Source of the DNA: Lysobacterales bacterium
Lineage (GTDB): Bacteria > Pseudomonadota > Gammaproteobacteria > Xanthomonadales > Rhodanobacteraceae
Length of the DNA: 64,000 bases
Direction: 5' to 3'
Assembly (NCBI GenBank): GCA_017305135.1
Contig: JAFKNA010000019.1
Span: 1 to 64,000, forward strand
Below, piece after piece: positions 40,119-49,257 of the stretch (positions are counted from its first letter, which is position 1; each line of letters opens with the position of its first letter). The position numbers and the translations under genes are program-made. The notes beneath the pieces are model-generated. The model was given only the letters and a program-made list of their open reading frames with translations, ran no database searches and had not been told where the DNA came from.

Positions 40119-40706
40119 TCAGCTGAAGGAGACCTTCGGCACCTCGCGCTTCGTTTCCGACTCGATCGCGAGCCGCTCGGCCGGCAGGAACGCGAACATG
40201 CCGGCGATGATCGACCCGGGGAACTGCTCGCGACGGTTGTTGTACTGCATGACGGCGTCGTTGTAGGCCTGGCGGGCGAAGGCGACCTTGTTCTCGGTGG
40301 TGGTGAGCTCCTCGCCGAGCTGCATCATGGTCTGGTTGGCCTTGAGGTCGGGATAGGCCTCCGACAGCGCGAACAGCCGCCCCAGCGTCTGCGTCAGCGC
40401 GTTGTCGGCACCGGCGAGCTGCTGCATCGCGGCGGCGTCGCCGGGGCTCGCCTTGGCCGCCGAAAGCCCGGCCACGGCGGAGTTGCGGGCCTGGATCACC
40501 GCCTCCAGGGTGTTCCGCTCATGCGCCATGTAGGCCTTGGCGGTTTCGACCAGGTTCGGGATCAGGTCGTAGCGGCGGGTGAGCTGCACGTCGATCTGCG
40601 CGAAGGCATTGCGGTAGGCGTTCCGCGCCGCCACCAGGCCGTTGTAGAGGCCGATCGCGAACAGCCCCGCGCCGACCAGGATCACCAATACGATCAAGAG
40701 GTTCAT
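40119..40706 (-). CDS. lemA: LemA family protein
   Basis: The 195-aa product has one N-terminal transmembrane helix (MNLLIVLVILVGAGLFAIG) and the LemA helical bundle with YNGLVAARNAYRNAFAQIDVQLTRRYDLIPNLVETAKAY, ARNSA, and YPDLKANQTM. LemA proteins often accompany M48 peptidases or TPM-domain proteins, but their activity is unclear. AGGGGA precedes the ATG at 40706. It leads the two-gene unit with the peptidase. Confidence 0.93.
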   Translation of the reverse strand: MNLLIVLVILVGAGLFAIGLYNGLVAARNAYRNAFAQIDVQLTRRYDLIPNLVETAKAYMAHERNTLEAVIQARNSAVAGLSAAKASPGDAAAMQQLAGADNALTQTLGRLFALSEAYPDLKANQTMMQLGEELTTTENKVAFARQAYNDAVMQYNNRREQFPGSIIAGMFAFLPAERLAIESETKREVPKVSFS

Positions 40707-40805
40707 CGGTTTATTTCCCCTGCCGGATGCGACTAGAATCGGGCACCGGATAGACACGCTCGCGCGAGCATACCACGCGGGTCCGAGGCGACCCGGGAGA
40801 CGATA

Positions 40806-42164
40806 TTGAGCACCACCCGACGCGCGCTGGCGGCCATGGCCGCGGTTCTCGCACTGGCCCTTTGCACGCCCGCGGACAGCCTGGCCGCGGCCCGCAACAC
40901 CCATTCACCGTCGACCCGCAAGCCAAGTCCGGCGACCGCCAAGGCGACCCGCCAGGCCGCGGGCAAGAAGCGGCCGGTAGCGCGCAAGGCCGCTCCCGCG
41001 CCCATCATCATCCCGGCCGCGGACGAGCACGCGGTGGCGCGCGATCCCTCCGTCGTGGCCGCCGAGTTCGATCGCTGGCTGGACGGCCTCGCCGCGACCG
41101 ATGCGGTGGCCGGGCTCGCCGCCGCCATCGTCAAGGACGACCGGGTGGTCTTCGAGCGCGGCATCGGCGTCGCCGACGCCGCCAGCGGCGCGGCGGTGAC
41201 GCCCGACACGGTGTTCCGGCTGGCCTCGCTTTCCAAGGCGTTCGCGGCCGCCATGGCCGGCATGCTGGTCGAGCGCGGCATGCTGCACTGGGACAGCAAG
41301 GTCGCCGGGCTGCTGCCGGAGTTCACGCTGAGCGACGGCGCCGGCGCGCAGCGCCTCACCGTGGCCGACATCCTCAGCCATCGCGTCGGCCTGCCGCACA
41401 ACACCTACGACCATCTCCTGGAGCAGGCGGAGCCCTACCAGCTCCTGGTCGGGCAGCTCAAGGACGTCCCGCTCGCCTGCCCGGTGGGCGCCTGCTACGG
41501 CTACCAGAACATCGCCTTCAGCCTGATCGGCGACGTCACCTACGCGGCGACCGGCGACTTCTACTACCACCAGGTCGAGAAGCGCATCTTCCATCCGCTC
41601 GGCATGGACACGGCCACGTTTGGCCGCGACGCGCTGGAGGGATCGCCGCGCTGGGCGCGCCCGCACCGCCGCCAGGGCCGCGCCTGGGTGTCGTTCGTGC
41701 CCAACGAGAACTACTACCGCGTGGCTCCGGCGGCCGGCGTCAACGCCAGCATCCGCGACATGGAGCAGTGGCTGATCGCGCAGATGGGCGGCCGCCCGGA
41801 CGTGCTCTCGCCGCAGTTGCTCCGGGTGCTGCACACGCCGCTGGTGGAGACCGAGCGCGAGCTGCGTTCGTCCTCGTGGCGGCGCGGTCGCCTCAACGAT
41901 GCGCGCTATGCACTCGGCTGGCGCGTGTACGACTATGCCGGCACCACGCTGGTGTTCCATGCCGGCGCCGTGCAGGGCTACCGCGGCATGATCGCCTTCC
42001 TGCCCAGGTACCGCTTCGGCGCGGTGATGCTGTGGAATTCTGAGTCCGCCACTCCGGCCGGGCTGATGCCGATGCTGCTCGATCGCTACCTCGGCCTGCC
42101 GGACGCCAACTGGGCCGGCCTCGAACTCGATGACCTCAGCGAGCGCACCGGCGGCGCCGAATAG
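40806..42164 (+). CDS. Serine hydrolase of the class C beta-lactamase family
   Basis: This exported 452-aa protein has a signal peptide (AMAAVLALALCTPADSLAAA), then a Lys/Pro/Ala-rich segment, then the penicillin-binding fold: S141-LSK144 (SxxK), YQN at 233-235 (YxN), and FHAGAVQG near residue 381 in place of KTG. The fold fits an esterase, a D-Ala peptidase or a beta-lactamase-like enzyme; substrate unknown. The start is TTG (40806) with GGGAGA at the right distance. An in-frame ATG at 40836 would shorten the signal. TAGAAT at 40734-40739 may be its -10. Confidence 0.88.
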   Translation: MSTTRRALAAMAAVLALALCTPADSLAAARNTHSPSTRKPSPATAKATRQAAGKKRPVARKAAPAPIIIPAADEHAVARDPSVVAAEFDRWLDGLAATDAVAGLAAAIVKDDRVVFERGIGVADAASGAAVTPDTVFRLASLSKAFAAAMAGMLVERGMLHWDSKVAGLLPEFTLSDGAGAQRLTVADILSHRVGLPHNTYDHLLEQAEPYQLLVGQLKDVPLACPVGACYGYQNIAFSLIGDVTYAATGDFYYHQVEKRIFHPLGMDTATFGRDALEGSPRWARPHRRQGRAWVSFVPNENYYRVAPAAGVNASIRDMEQWLIAQMGGRPDVLSPQLLRVLHTPLVETERELRSSSWRRGRLNDARYALGWRVYDYAGTTLVFHAGAVQGYRGMIAFLPRYRFGAVMLWNSESATPAGLMPMLLDRYLGLPDANWAGLELDDLSERTGGAE

Positions 42165-42334
42165 CCGCGATGCGACTTCCCCATCGGCGGCGCTGATCGT
42201 TCGGCCGCGACCCGCTCCCGGCGGCGCGTCGCTCGCAGCGGGGGAGCCGCGGCGCTTGTCCGAATCTGACCTTCAGCGCCTCTTGCTGACAGGCGCCACG
42301 CCGCGGACGCGGACGCGTGTCGCGCCCGCGGCGC

Positions 42335-43372
42335 TCAGTTGAGCTTGAATTCGATGCGGCGCCGCAAGGTCGAATCCTGGGGCTGCCCGTTCTGCAGGCG
42401 CGGCTCGAACTTGGCCTTCTGCACCGCGCTCAGCGCCTCGCGGTCGAACACGCCGCGTGGATCGGACGCGGTCACGCGCGCGTTCCTCACCGCACCGTCC
42501 GCCGTCACCACGAACTCGACCTCGACCCAGCCATTCTGCCGGTTGCGGACCGCGGCCACCGGGTAGGTGGGATTGGGCGGCACCAGCACCCGTGCATCGC
42601 GGGTCTCGCCGACCGGAGCCGGCGCAGGGGGCGGCGTGGCCGCCGGAGCCGGAGTCGCCGTGGCCACCTGCGTGCGGGCCGGGGCGGCGGTCGGCGCGGG
42701 CACGGGGGCCGGCGCTTCTTCGGTCGGTGCTGCCGGCGCCGCTGCCGCGGCCTGCGGGTTGGCCGCGGCGGCGGCCTGGGCGGCGGCCAGCGCTTCCTTT
42801 TGCGCCTGCTGCGCCTGCTCGCGCTCGGCCAGGCGACGCCGTGCATCGAGCTTGCTGCGCAGGATCGTCAAGGCGTAGTTGCTTGGATCCGCCTTGGCGA
42901 GCAGGCCCATGATCCGGCTCGCCTCGTCGAAGTTGCCCTGGTTGATCTGGTCCTCGGCGCTGCCGGTGGCGAACGGAAACAGCTCGCGCAGGGCGTCCAT
43001 CGCGTTGGCGTCGTCCGGCTGCAGCGCGATGATGCGCAGGTAGTATTCGAGCGCATTGTTGCCGGGCGGTGCCACCATGCGGTTGTCGCTCATGGCCGAG
43101 CGAGCCTGCTTGTAGAGTTCGTTGGCGCTGAGATCCTCGCTGACCGCCACCGGAGCAAGGGTGTTCGGATCCTCCGCGGAGGCAGCAACCGGCGCGCTCG
43201 GCGCAGCCGTCTTGACTGCGAGGCCGGGGCGGCCGAGGAACCACCAGGCGGCGGCACCGAGCGCGGCGAGCACCACCGCGATGAGGATGAGTGGCACGAG
43301 GCCGATGCCGGCCTGGCAACGTGGCCCATACGGTTGGCCAGCCCGATTCCGTCCGTCCGTCAGATCGATCAT
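42335..43372 (-). CDS. TonB-family energy transducer-like protein
   Basis: The 345-aa product has an N-terminal cytosolic segment, one transmembrane helix (IGLVPLILIAVVLAALGAAAWWFLG), a TPR-like helical region (NALEYYLRIIALQPDDANAMDALRELF), a long Ala/Pro/Glu linker, and a C-terminal TonB domain (VLVPPNPTYPVAAVRNRQNGWVEVEFVVTADGAVRNARV). The helical region before the linker is unusual for TonB itself. No ExbB/ExbD genes lie nearby, so it probably shares or lacks a motor. The start at 43372 (MIDLTDGRNRAGQP) is tentative. Confidence 0.85.
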   Translation of the reverse strand: MIDLTDGRNRAGQPYGPRCQAGIGLVPLILIAVVLAALGAAAWWFLGRPGLAVKTAAPSAPVAASAEDPNTLAPVAVSEDLSANELYKQARSAMSDNRMVAPPGNNALEYYLRIIALQPDDANAMDALRELFPFATGSAEDQINQGNFDEASRIMGLLAKADPSNYALTILRSKLDARRRLAEREQAQQAQKEALAAAQAAAAANPQAAAAAPAAPTEEAPAPVPAPTAAPARTQVATATPAPAATPPPAPAPVGETRDARVLVPPNPTYPVAAVRNRQNGWVEVEFVVTADGAVRNARVTASDPRGVFDREALSAVQKAKFEPRLQNGQPQDSTLRRRIEFKLN

Positions 43373-43691
43373 TTCAAAGCCCCCGAATTGCTGCCGTATC
43401 GCGGCCGCGCGCGGCCATGGGTCGGTGGTGGTCCGATCCGGTCCCTCGTCGGGCGTTCCCGTGCCTGCCGCGTCAGTGTGGCCATCAGCCCCTGCCGCCC
43501 AGCGCGCCCCTCGGCGTTCCCCACCGGCATAAAGGTATTGCCAGTCGCACTTTCGATGCAACTTGCGCGCCAGTAGCGGCGCCCTCTGTCGTGCACATGC
43601 GTCGCATGACCTCGTTCAGTTTGCGGCGCTTAACCTTGTTCCCTCGCATGCCATGGCGGCATGCGCCAGACGTGTTCGAGGAGAAAAACCG
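43373..43691. other. Divergent intergenic region between the TonB-like gene and the YqjD-type gene
   Basis: No gene is seen in these 319 bp. GCATGCC (43646-43652) and GGCATGC (43658-43664) form a 7-bp inverted repeat with a 5-bp spacer, about 28 bp before the YqjD-type start. It could be an operator or a leader hairpin. No convincing -35/-10 pair is visible for either gene. Confidence 0.4.
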
Positions 43692-43988
43692 ATGGCAAAC
43701 ATGCGCGACGCGAAAGAACACCTGTCGGCGGCCGGCGACGAGGCCGCGGCGAGCGCGGAGGCCGGGGCAGAGGCGGCCAGCGGCGAGATCCGCAAGCTGA
43801 AGGCGAAGCTGCGCGCCAACAGCGAGGAATTGCAGGACAACCTGCGCGACGCGGGTGACCGCTTCGCCGAAGGGGCACAGACCTTCAGCACCACCGCGCG
43901 CGAGCAGATCCGCGAGCATCCGCTTGCGGCGGCCGGCATTGCCTTCGCAGCCGGCGTGGTGCTGGCGCGGCTCCTGCGCAGCCGCTGA
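43692..43988 (+). CDS. ElaB/YqjD/DUF883-family membrane-anchored protein
   Basis: The 98-aa product is an acidic-basic coiled coil (MANMRDAKEHLSAAGDEAAASAEAGAEAASGEIRKLKAKLRANSEELQDNLRDAGDRF) ending with EQIREHPLAAAGIAFAAGVVLARLLRSR, the C-terminal membrane anchor that defines this family. In E. coli, YqjD and ElaB bind ribosomes in stationary phase. GAGGAG precedes the ATG. It is the first gene of a three-gene unit matching E. coli yqjD-yqjE-yqjK in layout. Confidence 0.88.
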   Translation: MANMRDAKEHLSAAGDEAAASAEAGAEAASGEIRKLKAKLRANSEELQDNLRDAGDRFAEGAQTFSTTAREQIREHPLAAAGIAFAAGVVLARLLRSR

Positions 43989-43989
43989 A

Positions 43990-44403
43990 ATGCAGCAGCG
44001 CGAGGAGGCGCAACCGGGGGCGCCGGATCCGGCAGGGTCGGCGACACTGGATGTGCTGGCGGCGGCACGCGACGCGGCGGTGCAGACCGCCCGCGTCGCC
44101 ACCGCAGCCTGGGGCGTGCTGCGCGCCGAGTTGCGGCTGGCCAAGACCAGCGCCGGTCGCCTCGTGGTATTCGGTCTGCTCGCGCTGGTGCTGGCGGGGA
44201 GCGCCTGGCTGGCCATCCTTGCCACCATCGCGGTCGCGCTCTACCAGCTCACGCACAGCCTGCTCATCGGCGTCGGCGCGGTCGCCCTCGCCAATGTCCT
44301 CGGGGTGGCGTGGCTGGCGCTGCTGCTCCGGAGCTGCGCGCGCGACCTCGACCTGCCGCACACGCGCAGGATCCTGGCCGAACTCTCGGACGGTGAGCCA
44401 TGA
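43990..44403 (+). CDS. YqjE-like / phage holin-fold membrane protein
   Basis: The 137-aa product has two transmembrane helices (LVVFGLLALVLAGSAWLAILATIAVALY and LLIGVGAVALANVLGVAWLALLL) as a hairpin, with cytosolic ends, as in YqjE/Act-holin III-like proteins. Its ATG begins one base after the stop of the YqjD-type gene, so it is co-translated. The function is unknown. Confidence 0.82.
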   Translation: MQQREEAQPGAPDPAGSATLDVLAAARDAAVQTARVATAAWGVLRAELRLAKTSAGRLVVFGLLALVLAGSAWLAILATIAVALYQLTHSLLIGVGAVALANVLGVAWLALLLRSCARDLDLPHTRRILAELSDGEP

Positions 44404-44726
44404 GCCGGAGCGCATGCAAGAGCGAAGTGGCCCTGGCCACGCAGCGCTACACGCAGGCGCGCGCGGAATACGACGCAAGGATGTCGGTGCTGCGCGAGCG
44501 AGCACGCGCGCTGCCGCTGGCCTGGCTGCTCGGCGGCGGTTTCGCCGGCGGGCTCGCGACGGGATTCCTGCCCGTGCGCGCACTGACCCGGGCCGGTGGC
44601 TTCGCGGCGGAAATGATGACTCTGGCGTTCCGGGCGCCCTACGCCCACCAGCTCATCGCGGCCATGCGCAAGGGCTGGGACAACGCCGGGAGCCGAATCG
44701 GCAGCAGGCCGCCCGACACGCAATAA
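44400..44726 (+). CDS. Small protein at the YqjK position of the cluster
   Basis: The 108-aa product (MSRSACKSEVALATQRYTQARAEYDARMSVLRERARALP...) has a basic helical N-terminus and a short hydrophobic stretch, WLLGGGFAGGLATGFLPV. It overlaps the preceding gene as ATGA and occupies the place of yqjK, but similarity is too weak to claim homology. It is probably membrane-associated. Confidence 0.75.
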   Translation: MSRSACKSEVALATQRYTQARAEYDARMSVLRERARALPLAWLLGGGFAGGLATGFLPVRALTRAGGFAAEMMTLAFRAPYAHQLIAAMRKGWDNAGSRIGSRPPDTQ

Positions 44727-44738
44727 GCGCAAACGAGA

Positions 44739-44772
44739 CGCCCTTCCCGTGCTGGGCGCCACGGGAAGGGCG
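44739..44772. terminator. Perfect 13-bp hairpin after the YqjD-type cluster
   Basis: CGCCCTTCCCGTG and CACGGGAAGGGCG are exact complements around an 8-base loop, 12 bp beyond the last stop codon of the plus-strand cluster. No T-run follows on the plus strand. Stem strength and position between convergent genes still favour a terminator or mRNA 3' stabiliser. Confidence 0.6.
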
Positions 44773-44787
44773 ATGGATGGGTGCCAC

Positions 44788-44814
44788 GCACCGGCCCGGA
44801 TCCCGGGCCGGTGC
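44788..44814. terminator. Perfect 12-bp hairpin after metJ-H1
   Basis: GCACCGGCCCGG and CCGGGCCGGTGC pair with a 3-base loop, 8 bp beyond the metJ-H1 stop on the minus strand. All but three stem pairs are G-C. As with its neighbour, there is no T-run, so the mechanism is uncertain. Confidence 0.6.
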
Positions 44815-44822
44815 AGGCGGGT

Positions 44823-45464
44823 CTACTTGGCGCTGGACTTCGCAGCCGGAGCCTTCCGGGCAGCAGCCTTCTTGGCAGGGGCCTTTTGGGCCGCGGGCTT
44901 CTTGGCGGCAGCCACCTTGCCAACAGTCGTCGCCTTGGCCGCCGCCACCTTCTTGGCCGGAGCCTTCCTGGCGGGTGCCTTCTTGGCCGCTGGCGCCTTC
45001 TTCGCCGCCGGAGCCTTCTTGGCCGGCGCCTGCTTGGCAGGTGCCTTCTTCGCGGCCGCGGCCTTCTTTACGGCCGGAGCCTTGGCGGCGGAGGTCTTGC
45101 GTGCGGTCGCAGCGCTCGCTTTCGATGTGGTCTTCTGCGCCGCAGCCTTCTTGGCGGCCGGAGCCTTGGCGGCGGCGGGTTTCGTCGCAGGCGACGCCTT
45201 CTTTGCAGCATCAGCTTTCTTGGTAGCCATGTCGCGTCTCAGCTCCTCGTCGGTTGGCAATGGTTGCCCAGTAAACGCATGAAGGAATGCTTCACACAGC
45301 AGATCGCTGTTGGTGGCGTGGCGCAGGTTGCCGACCTGGCGGCGGGTCCGTTCGTCGGACAAGAGCTTGAGGACGTGCAGTGGAATCGAAACCGTAATCT
45401 TTTTCACCGACCCGGACTTGCTGCCGTGTTCGACGTAGGGAACGATGAAACGCGATGCCGTCAT
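44823..45464 (-). CDS. metJ: MetJ repressor domain fused to a histone H1-like tail
   Basis: This 213-aa protein has two parts. Residues 1-78 align closely with E. coli Met[22 protein letters not shown] (the beta-ribbon that reads DNA) followed by [20 protein letters not shown] and [16 protein letters not shown], the helices that bind S-adenosylmethionine. The last MetJ helix is missing. Residues 79-213 are a low-complexity Lys/Ala/Pro tail with repeated AKKAPA units, like bacterial histone H1 homologues and AlgP, likely to bind DNA without sequence preference. AAGGA precedes the ATG at 45464. Met boxes lie upstream and at metX. An internal ATG (45230) with GAGGAG 12 bases before it could yield the tail alone. 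Confidence 0.9.
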   Translation of the reverse strand: MTASRFIVPYVEHGSKSGSVKKITVSIPLHVLKLLSDERTRRQVGNLRHATNSDLLCEAFLHAFTGQPLPTDEELRRDMATKKADAAKKASPATKPAAAKAPAAKKAAAQKTTSKASAATARKTSAAKAPAVKKAAAAKKAPAKQAPAKKAPAAKKAPAAKKAPARKAPAKKVAAAKATTVGKVAAAKKPAAQKAPAKKAAARKAPAAKSSAK

Positions 45465-45496
45465 GATTCCTTGGTTGTTTTGTCACGCCGGCGCAA

Positions 45497-45525
45497 AAGC
45501 TATTACTGTCCCCGCGACGTGTCAA
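45497..45525 (-). promoter_or_regulatory. metJ-H1 promoter
   Basis: A perfect TTGACA (45520-45525) is followed after 17 bp by TAGCTT (45497-45502) on the minus strand, giving a leader of about 27 nt. TAATAG lies closer (14 bp) and is a poorer fit. The -35 is about 80 bp from the met boxes. Confidence 0.65.
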
Positions 45526-45606
45526 CAGAATTCTGGAAGCGAAACAAGCAGTTCCCGCATCGCCAACGGCGGCTGGCGAAAACACGTTTCATCCATAAAC
45601 GAAAAT

Positions 45607-45630
45607 GGACGTCCAGATGCCTGGACGTCC
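45607..45630. promoter_or_regulatory. Three contiguous met boxes upstream of metJ-H1
   Basis: GGACGTCC (45607-45614), AGATGCCT (45615-45622) and GGACGTCC (45623-45630) abut as three 8-bp units, flanked by AAT and ATT in a near-perfect palindrome. Each unit matches the MetJ consensus AGACGTCT at 6 of 8 positions. Tandem 8-bp arrays are the known MetJ operator form. It lies 143 bp upstream of the metJ-H1 start and far from any other gene start, so autoregulation is the likely role. Confidence 0.8.
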
Positions 45631-45657
45631 ATTCATTTCAAATGCCGCAGGGCGCCA

Positions 45658-45697
45658 CGAAAAAACGAACGTGGGCGCGGGCTTGCAGCCCCGCGCT
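45658..45697 (-). terminator. Possible terminator after gcvH
   Basis: On the minus strand GCGCGGGGCT and AGCCCGCGC can pair with one bulge around a TGC-type loop (45696-45675), followed nine bases later by TTTTTT (45665-45660). The gap between stem and T-run is longer than in a standard intrinsic terminator, so confidence is limited. No gene is seen in the rest of 45465-45890. Confidence 0.4.
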
Positions 45698-45890
45698 GCC
45701 GGCGAGGCGCGGCCCGTGCGTCCGGCGCGAGCCTCGGTGGCATCCCGCACACGACACCTGGCACGGCATGCAACGGCAGGTGAACGGATTGCGCCGCTGC
45801 GCGCGGATGGCAATGCCGGGAGCGGTTGCAATGCGCGAAACGGAGTGGATGCGCGGATCGAACCGGCTCGCGATCGGGTAAGCCGCGGCC

Positions 45891-46286
45891 TCAGTCCTCG
45901 CCTTCGATGGATTCGGCGTAGGCGTCGGGGTCGAGCAGCTCGTCGAGGTCGCCGGCGAGATTGTCGGGCCGGATCTGCAGCACCCAGCCATCGCCGTACG
46001 GATCCTCGTTGATCGTTTCGGGCCGGTCGGGAAGCGCTTCGTTGATCGCCACCACCTCGCCCGACACCGGCGCATAGAGATCCGAGGCGGCCTTCACCGA
46101 CTCCACCACCGCGCAGGCGGTGCCGGCCTTGACGTGATCGCCGACGCTCGGCAGCTCGACGTAGACCACGTCGCCGAGGAGGCCTTGGGCGTGATCGGAA
46201 ATGCCGACCGTCACCGTGCCCTGGTCTTCGACGCGCGCCCACTCGTGGGACTTCATGAACTTGAGATCGCCGGGGATTTCTTGCAT
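45891..46286 (-). CDS. gcvH: Glycine cleavage system H protein
   Basis: GcvH carries the lipoyl arm that shuttles the aminomethyl group between GcvP, GcvT and Lpd. The 131-aa product has [26 protein letters not shown], and the lipoylated lysine K65 in [19 protein letters not shown]. It starts at 46286 ([10 protein letters not shown]). It lies 67 bp after gcvT on the same strand. gcvP is not in this window. Confidence 0.96.
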   Translation of the reverse strand: MQEIPGDLKFMKSHEWARVEDQGTVTVGISDHAQGLLGDVVYVELPSVGDHVKAGTACAVVESVKAASDLYAPVSGEVVAINEALPDRPETINEDPYGDGWVLQIRPDNLAGDLDELLDPDAYAESIEGED

Positions 46287-46353
46287 GGCTCGGATCCTGG
46301 AATAAGCGGGCTGCTGGGGAGCGGATTCTAGCAACGGCGGCAGGGTGGCGCGA

Positions 46354-47451
<1,098 letters not shown>

Positions 47452-47478
47452 GGCAGGTCTCGGATGAAGGGATCACGC

Positions 47479-47506
47479 ATTATCGCAGGCGCAGCGTCGT
47501 GGTCAT
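47479..47506 (-). promoter_or_regulatory. Candidate gcvTH promoter
   Basis: GATAAT (47479-47484) with ATGACC (47501-47506) 16 bp upstream on the minus strand, about 28 bp before the gcvT ATG. Both boxes are partial matches. Confidence 0.45.
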
Positions 47507-47635
47507 CCAGGCAGGGCAGAAGCAGAAGGGTGGGCACGAACACACGGAGCGACACCACTTCGGGACGTCATGCCGCGCAAGCAGGCATCATCGAAAGCTC
47601 CGGAGCGAGCCGCATCGGCGGGAGTGCGGCCGCAC

Positions 47636-48088
47636 TCAGCCGTTCCGGGGCACTTCACGCACCGTGAACGTCGTCCCCTGCAGCGCCACGATCTCGACTT
47701 CGCTCCCCACCGGCAGGTCCGGCCCCTCGGCCAGCCATTCACCGTCGCCGACCTTGACCTTGCCGCGGCCGTTGACGATGGCCTCGCAGACGATGACGCA
47801 GCGGCCCACCATGCGCTGGCCGCGGCGGTTGAGGAGCGGCTGGTCGTCGCGTACTTCCGCGCGCGGGCGGATGTACTTCCAGTAGACCAGGCAGGTGGCG
47901 AGCGAGAGCAGCGCGAAGACGATCGCCTGCGCCAGGATCGGCAGCGCCGGCGCGAGCCAGGTGAGGACGCCCATCAGCGCCGCGGCGATGCCGATCCAGA
48001 GCAGGAAGTAGCCCGGCGCCACCACCTCCGCCGCGATCAGCAGCAGGGCCAGGATCCACCAGCCGTAATGGTTCATGAGTTCAGCCAT
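47636..48088 (-). CDS. NfeD-family membrane protein
   Basis: The 150-aa product has an N-terminal pair or trio of membrane spans (YGWWILALLLIAAEVVAPGYFLLWIGIAAALMGVLTWLAPALPILAQAIVFALLSLATCLVYW) and a C-terminal OB-fold domain (GRCVIVCEAIVNGRGKVKVGDGEWLAEGPDLPVGSEVEIVAL). It is the short NfeD type without the protease domain. The slipin/SPFH gene lies 14 bp upstream; the pair is conserved and thought to organise membrane microdomains. Confidence 0.92.
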   Translation of the reverse strand: MAELMNHYGWWILALLLIAAEVVAPGYFLLWIGIAAALMGVLTWLAPALPILAQAIVFALLSLATCLVYWKYIRPRAEVRDDQPLLNRRGQRMVGRCVIVCEAIVNGRGKVKVGDGEWLAEGPDLPVGSEVEIVALQGTTFTVREVPRNG

Positions 48089-48102
48089 CGGCGTGCCCCG
48101 GC

Positions 48103-49083
48103 TCAGCGCGGCGGCATGGGCGGAGCCGGCGGACGCGGCGGCGACTGGCGTGGCGGCGCCGGCTGGCGCGCTTCCTGCCCGGCCAGCGCGTTCTTCGCCA
48201 ACTCCGCGATTCCGGCCATCGAGCCGATGATGCCGCTCGCCTCGATCGGCATCAGCAGCATCTTCTGGTTCGGCGAATCCGCCATCGCCTTCAGCGCCTC
48301 GACGTACTTGTTGGCGACGAAGTAGTTGAGCGCATTGACGTCGCCGGCGGCGATCGCCTGCGATACCACGGCAGTCGCCTTGGCCTCGGCGACGGCCAGG
48401 CGCTCGCGTGCCTCGGCCTCGCGGAAAGCGGCTTCCTTCTGGCCTTCGGCGGCGAGGATCGCCGACTGCTTCTCGCCTTCGGCCTTCAGGATCGCCGCCT
48501 GCCGGAAGCCCTCGGCTTCCAGGATGTTGGCGCGCTTCTCGCGCTCGGCCTTCATCTGCCGCGCCATCGAGTCGACCAGGTCACGCGGCGGCTGGATGTC
48601 CTTGAGCTCGATGCGCGTCACCTTGAGGCCCCAAGGGTGGGTCGCCTCGTCGACCACGCGCAGCAGCGCGGCATTGATGTGGTCGCGGCGCGACAGCGAC
48701 TCGTCGAGGTCGAGGCCGCCGAGCACGGTGCGGATGTTGGTCATCACCAGGTTCACGACCGCGAGCTCAAGGTTCGCCACCTCGTAGGCCGCCTTGGCCG
48801 CGTCGAGCACCTGGTAGAAGACGATGCCGTCGACCTTGACCACCGCGTTGTCCTTGGTGATGACGTCCTGCGAGGGCACGTCCAGCACCTGCTCCATCAT
48901 GTTCATCTTGTGGCCGACGTTCTGCACCACCGGGATCAGCAGGTGGAAACCCGGCTCCAGCGTATGGGTGTACTTGCCCCAGCGCTCCACGGTCCACTCG
49001 TAGCCCTGCGGCACGATGCGCACCAGCTTGTAGAGGATGACGACGGCGACGGCGATGACGACCAGCGGCAGGAGGCCGAGCAT
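48103..49083 (-). CDS. SPFH/band-7 protein (slipin, QmcA-like)
   Basis: The 326-aa product has one N-terminal membrane span ([21 protein letters not shown]), the band-7 domain ([30 protein letters not shown]...[27 protein letters not shown]), a long charged coiled coil ([39 protein letters not shown]) and a Pro/Arg-rich tail. Such proteins form oligomeric membrane scaffolds. The start at 49083 has GGGGAG upstream. Position before NfeD is the standard pairing. Confidence 0.93.
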   Translation of the reverse strand: MLGLLPLVVIAVAVVILYKLVRIVPQGYEWTVERWGKYTHTLEPGFHLLIPVVQNVGHKMNMMEQVLDVPSQDVITKDNAVVKVDGIVFYQVLDAAKAAYEVANLELAVVNLVMTNIRTVLGGLDLDESLSRRDHINAALLRVVDEATHPWGLKVTRIELKDIQPPRDLVDSMARQMKAEREKRANILEAEGFRQAAILKAEGEKQSAILAAEGQKEAAFREAEARERLAVAEAKATAVVSQAIAAGDVNALNYFVANKYVEALKAMADSPNQKMLLMPIEASGIIGSMAGIAELAKNALAGQEARQPAPPRQSPPRPPAPPMPPR

Positions 49084-49257
49084 GGGTTCCACTCCCCGGG
49101 GATGAGGCGTGGAGTATAGGCGAGCGCACGGTTCGCGACCTGCGCCAGCGCGTGTCGCGCAAAGGCTGCGCCCGGCACTCCCGTGGAAGCGCATTCTGTG
49201 CGCGACCTTGGTCGATGTCCGCTCTACCGTGAGCGACGTTCGCTTCCCGCCGGCCGC

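Noticed and set aside
45638-45890. Possible small gene under the met boxes on the plus strand
   Set aside because: No frame with a ribosome site or homology was found. The only frames are short shadows overlapping gcvH in antisense.
47452-47635. Possible glycine riboswitch upstream of gcvT
   Set aside because: The characteristic conserved aptamer strings could not be found on the minus strand.
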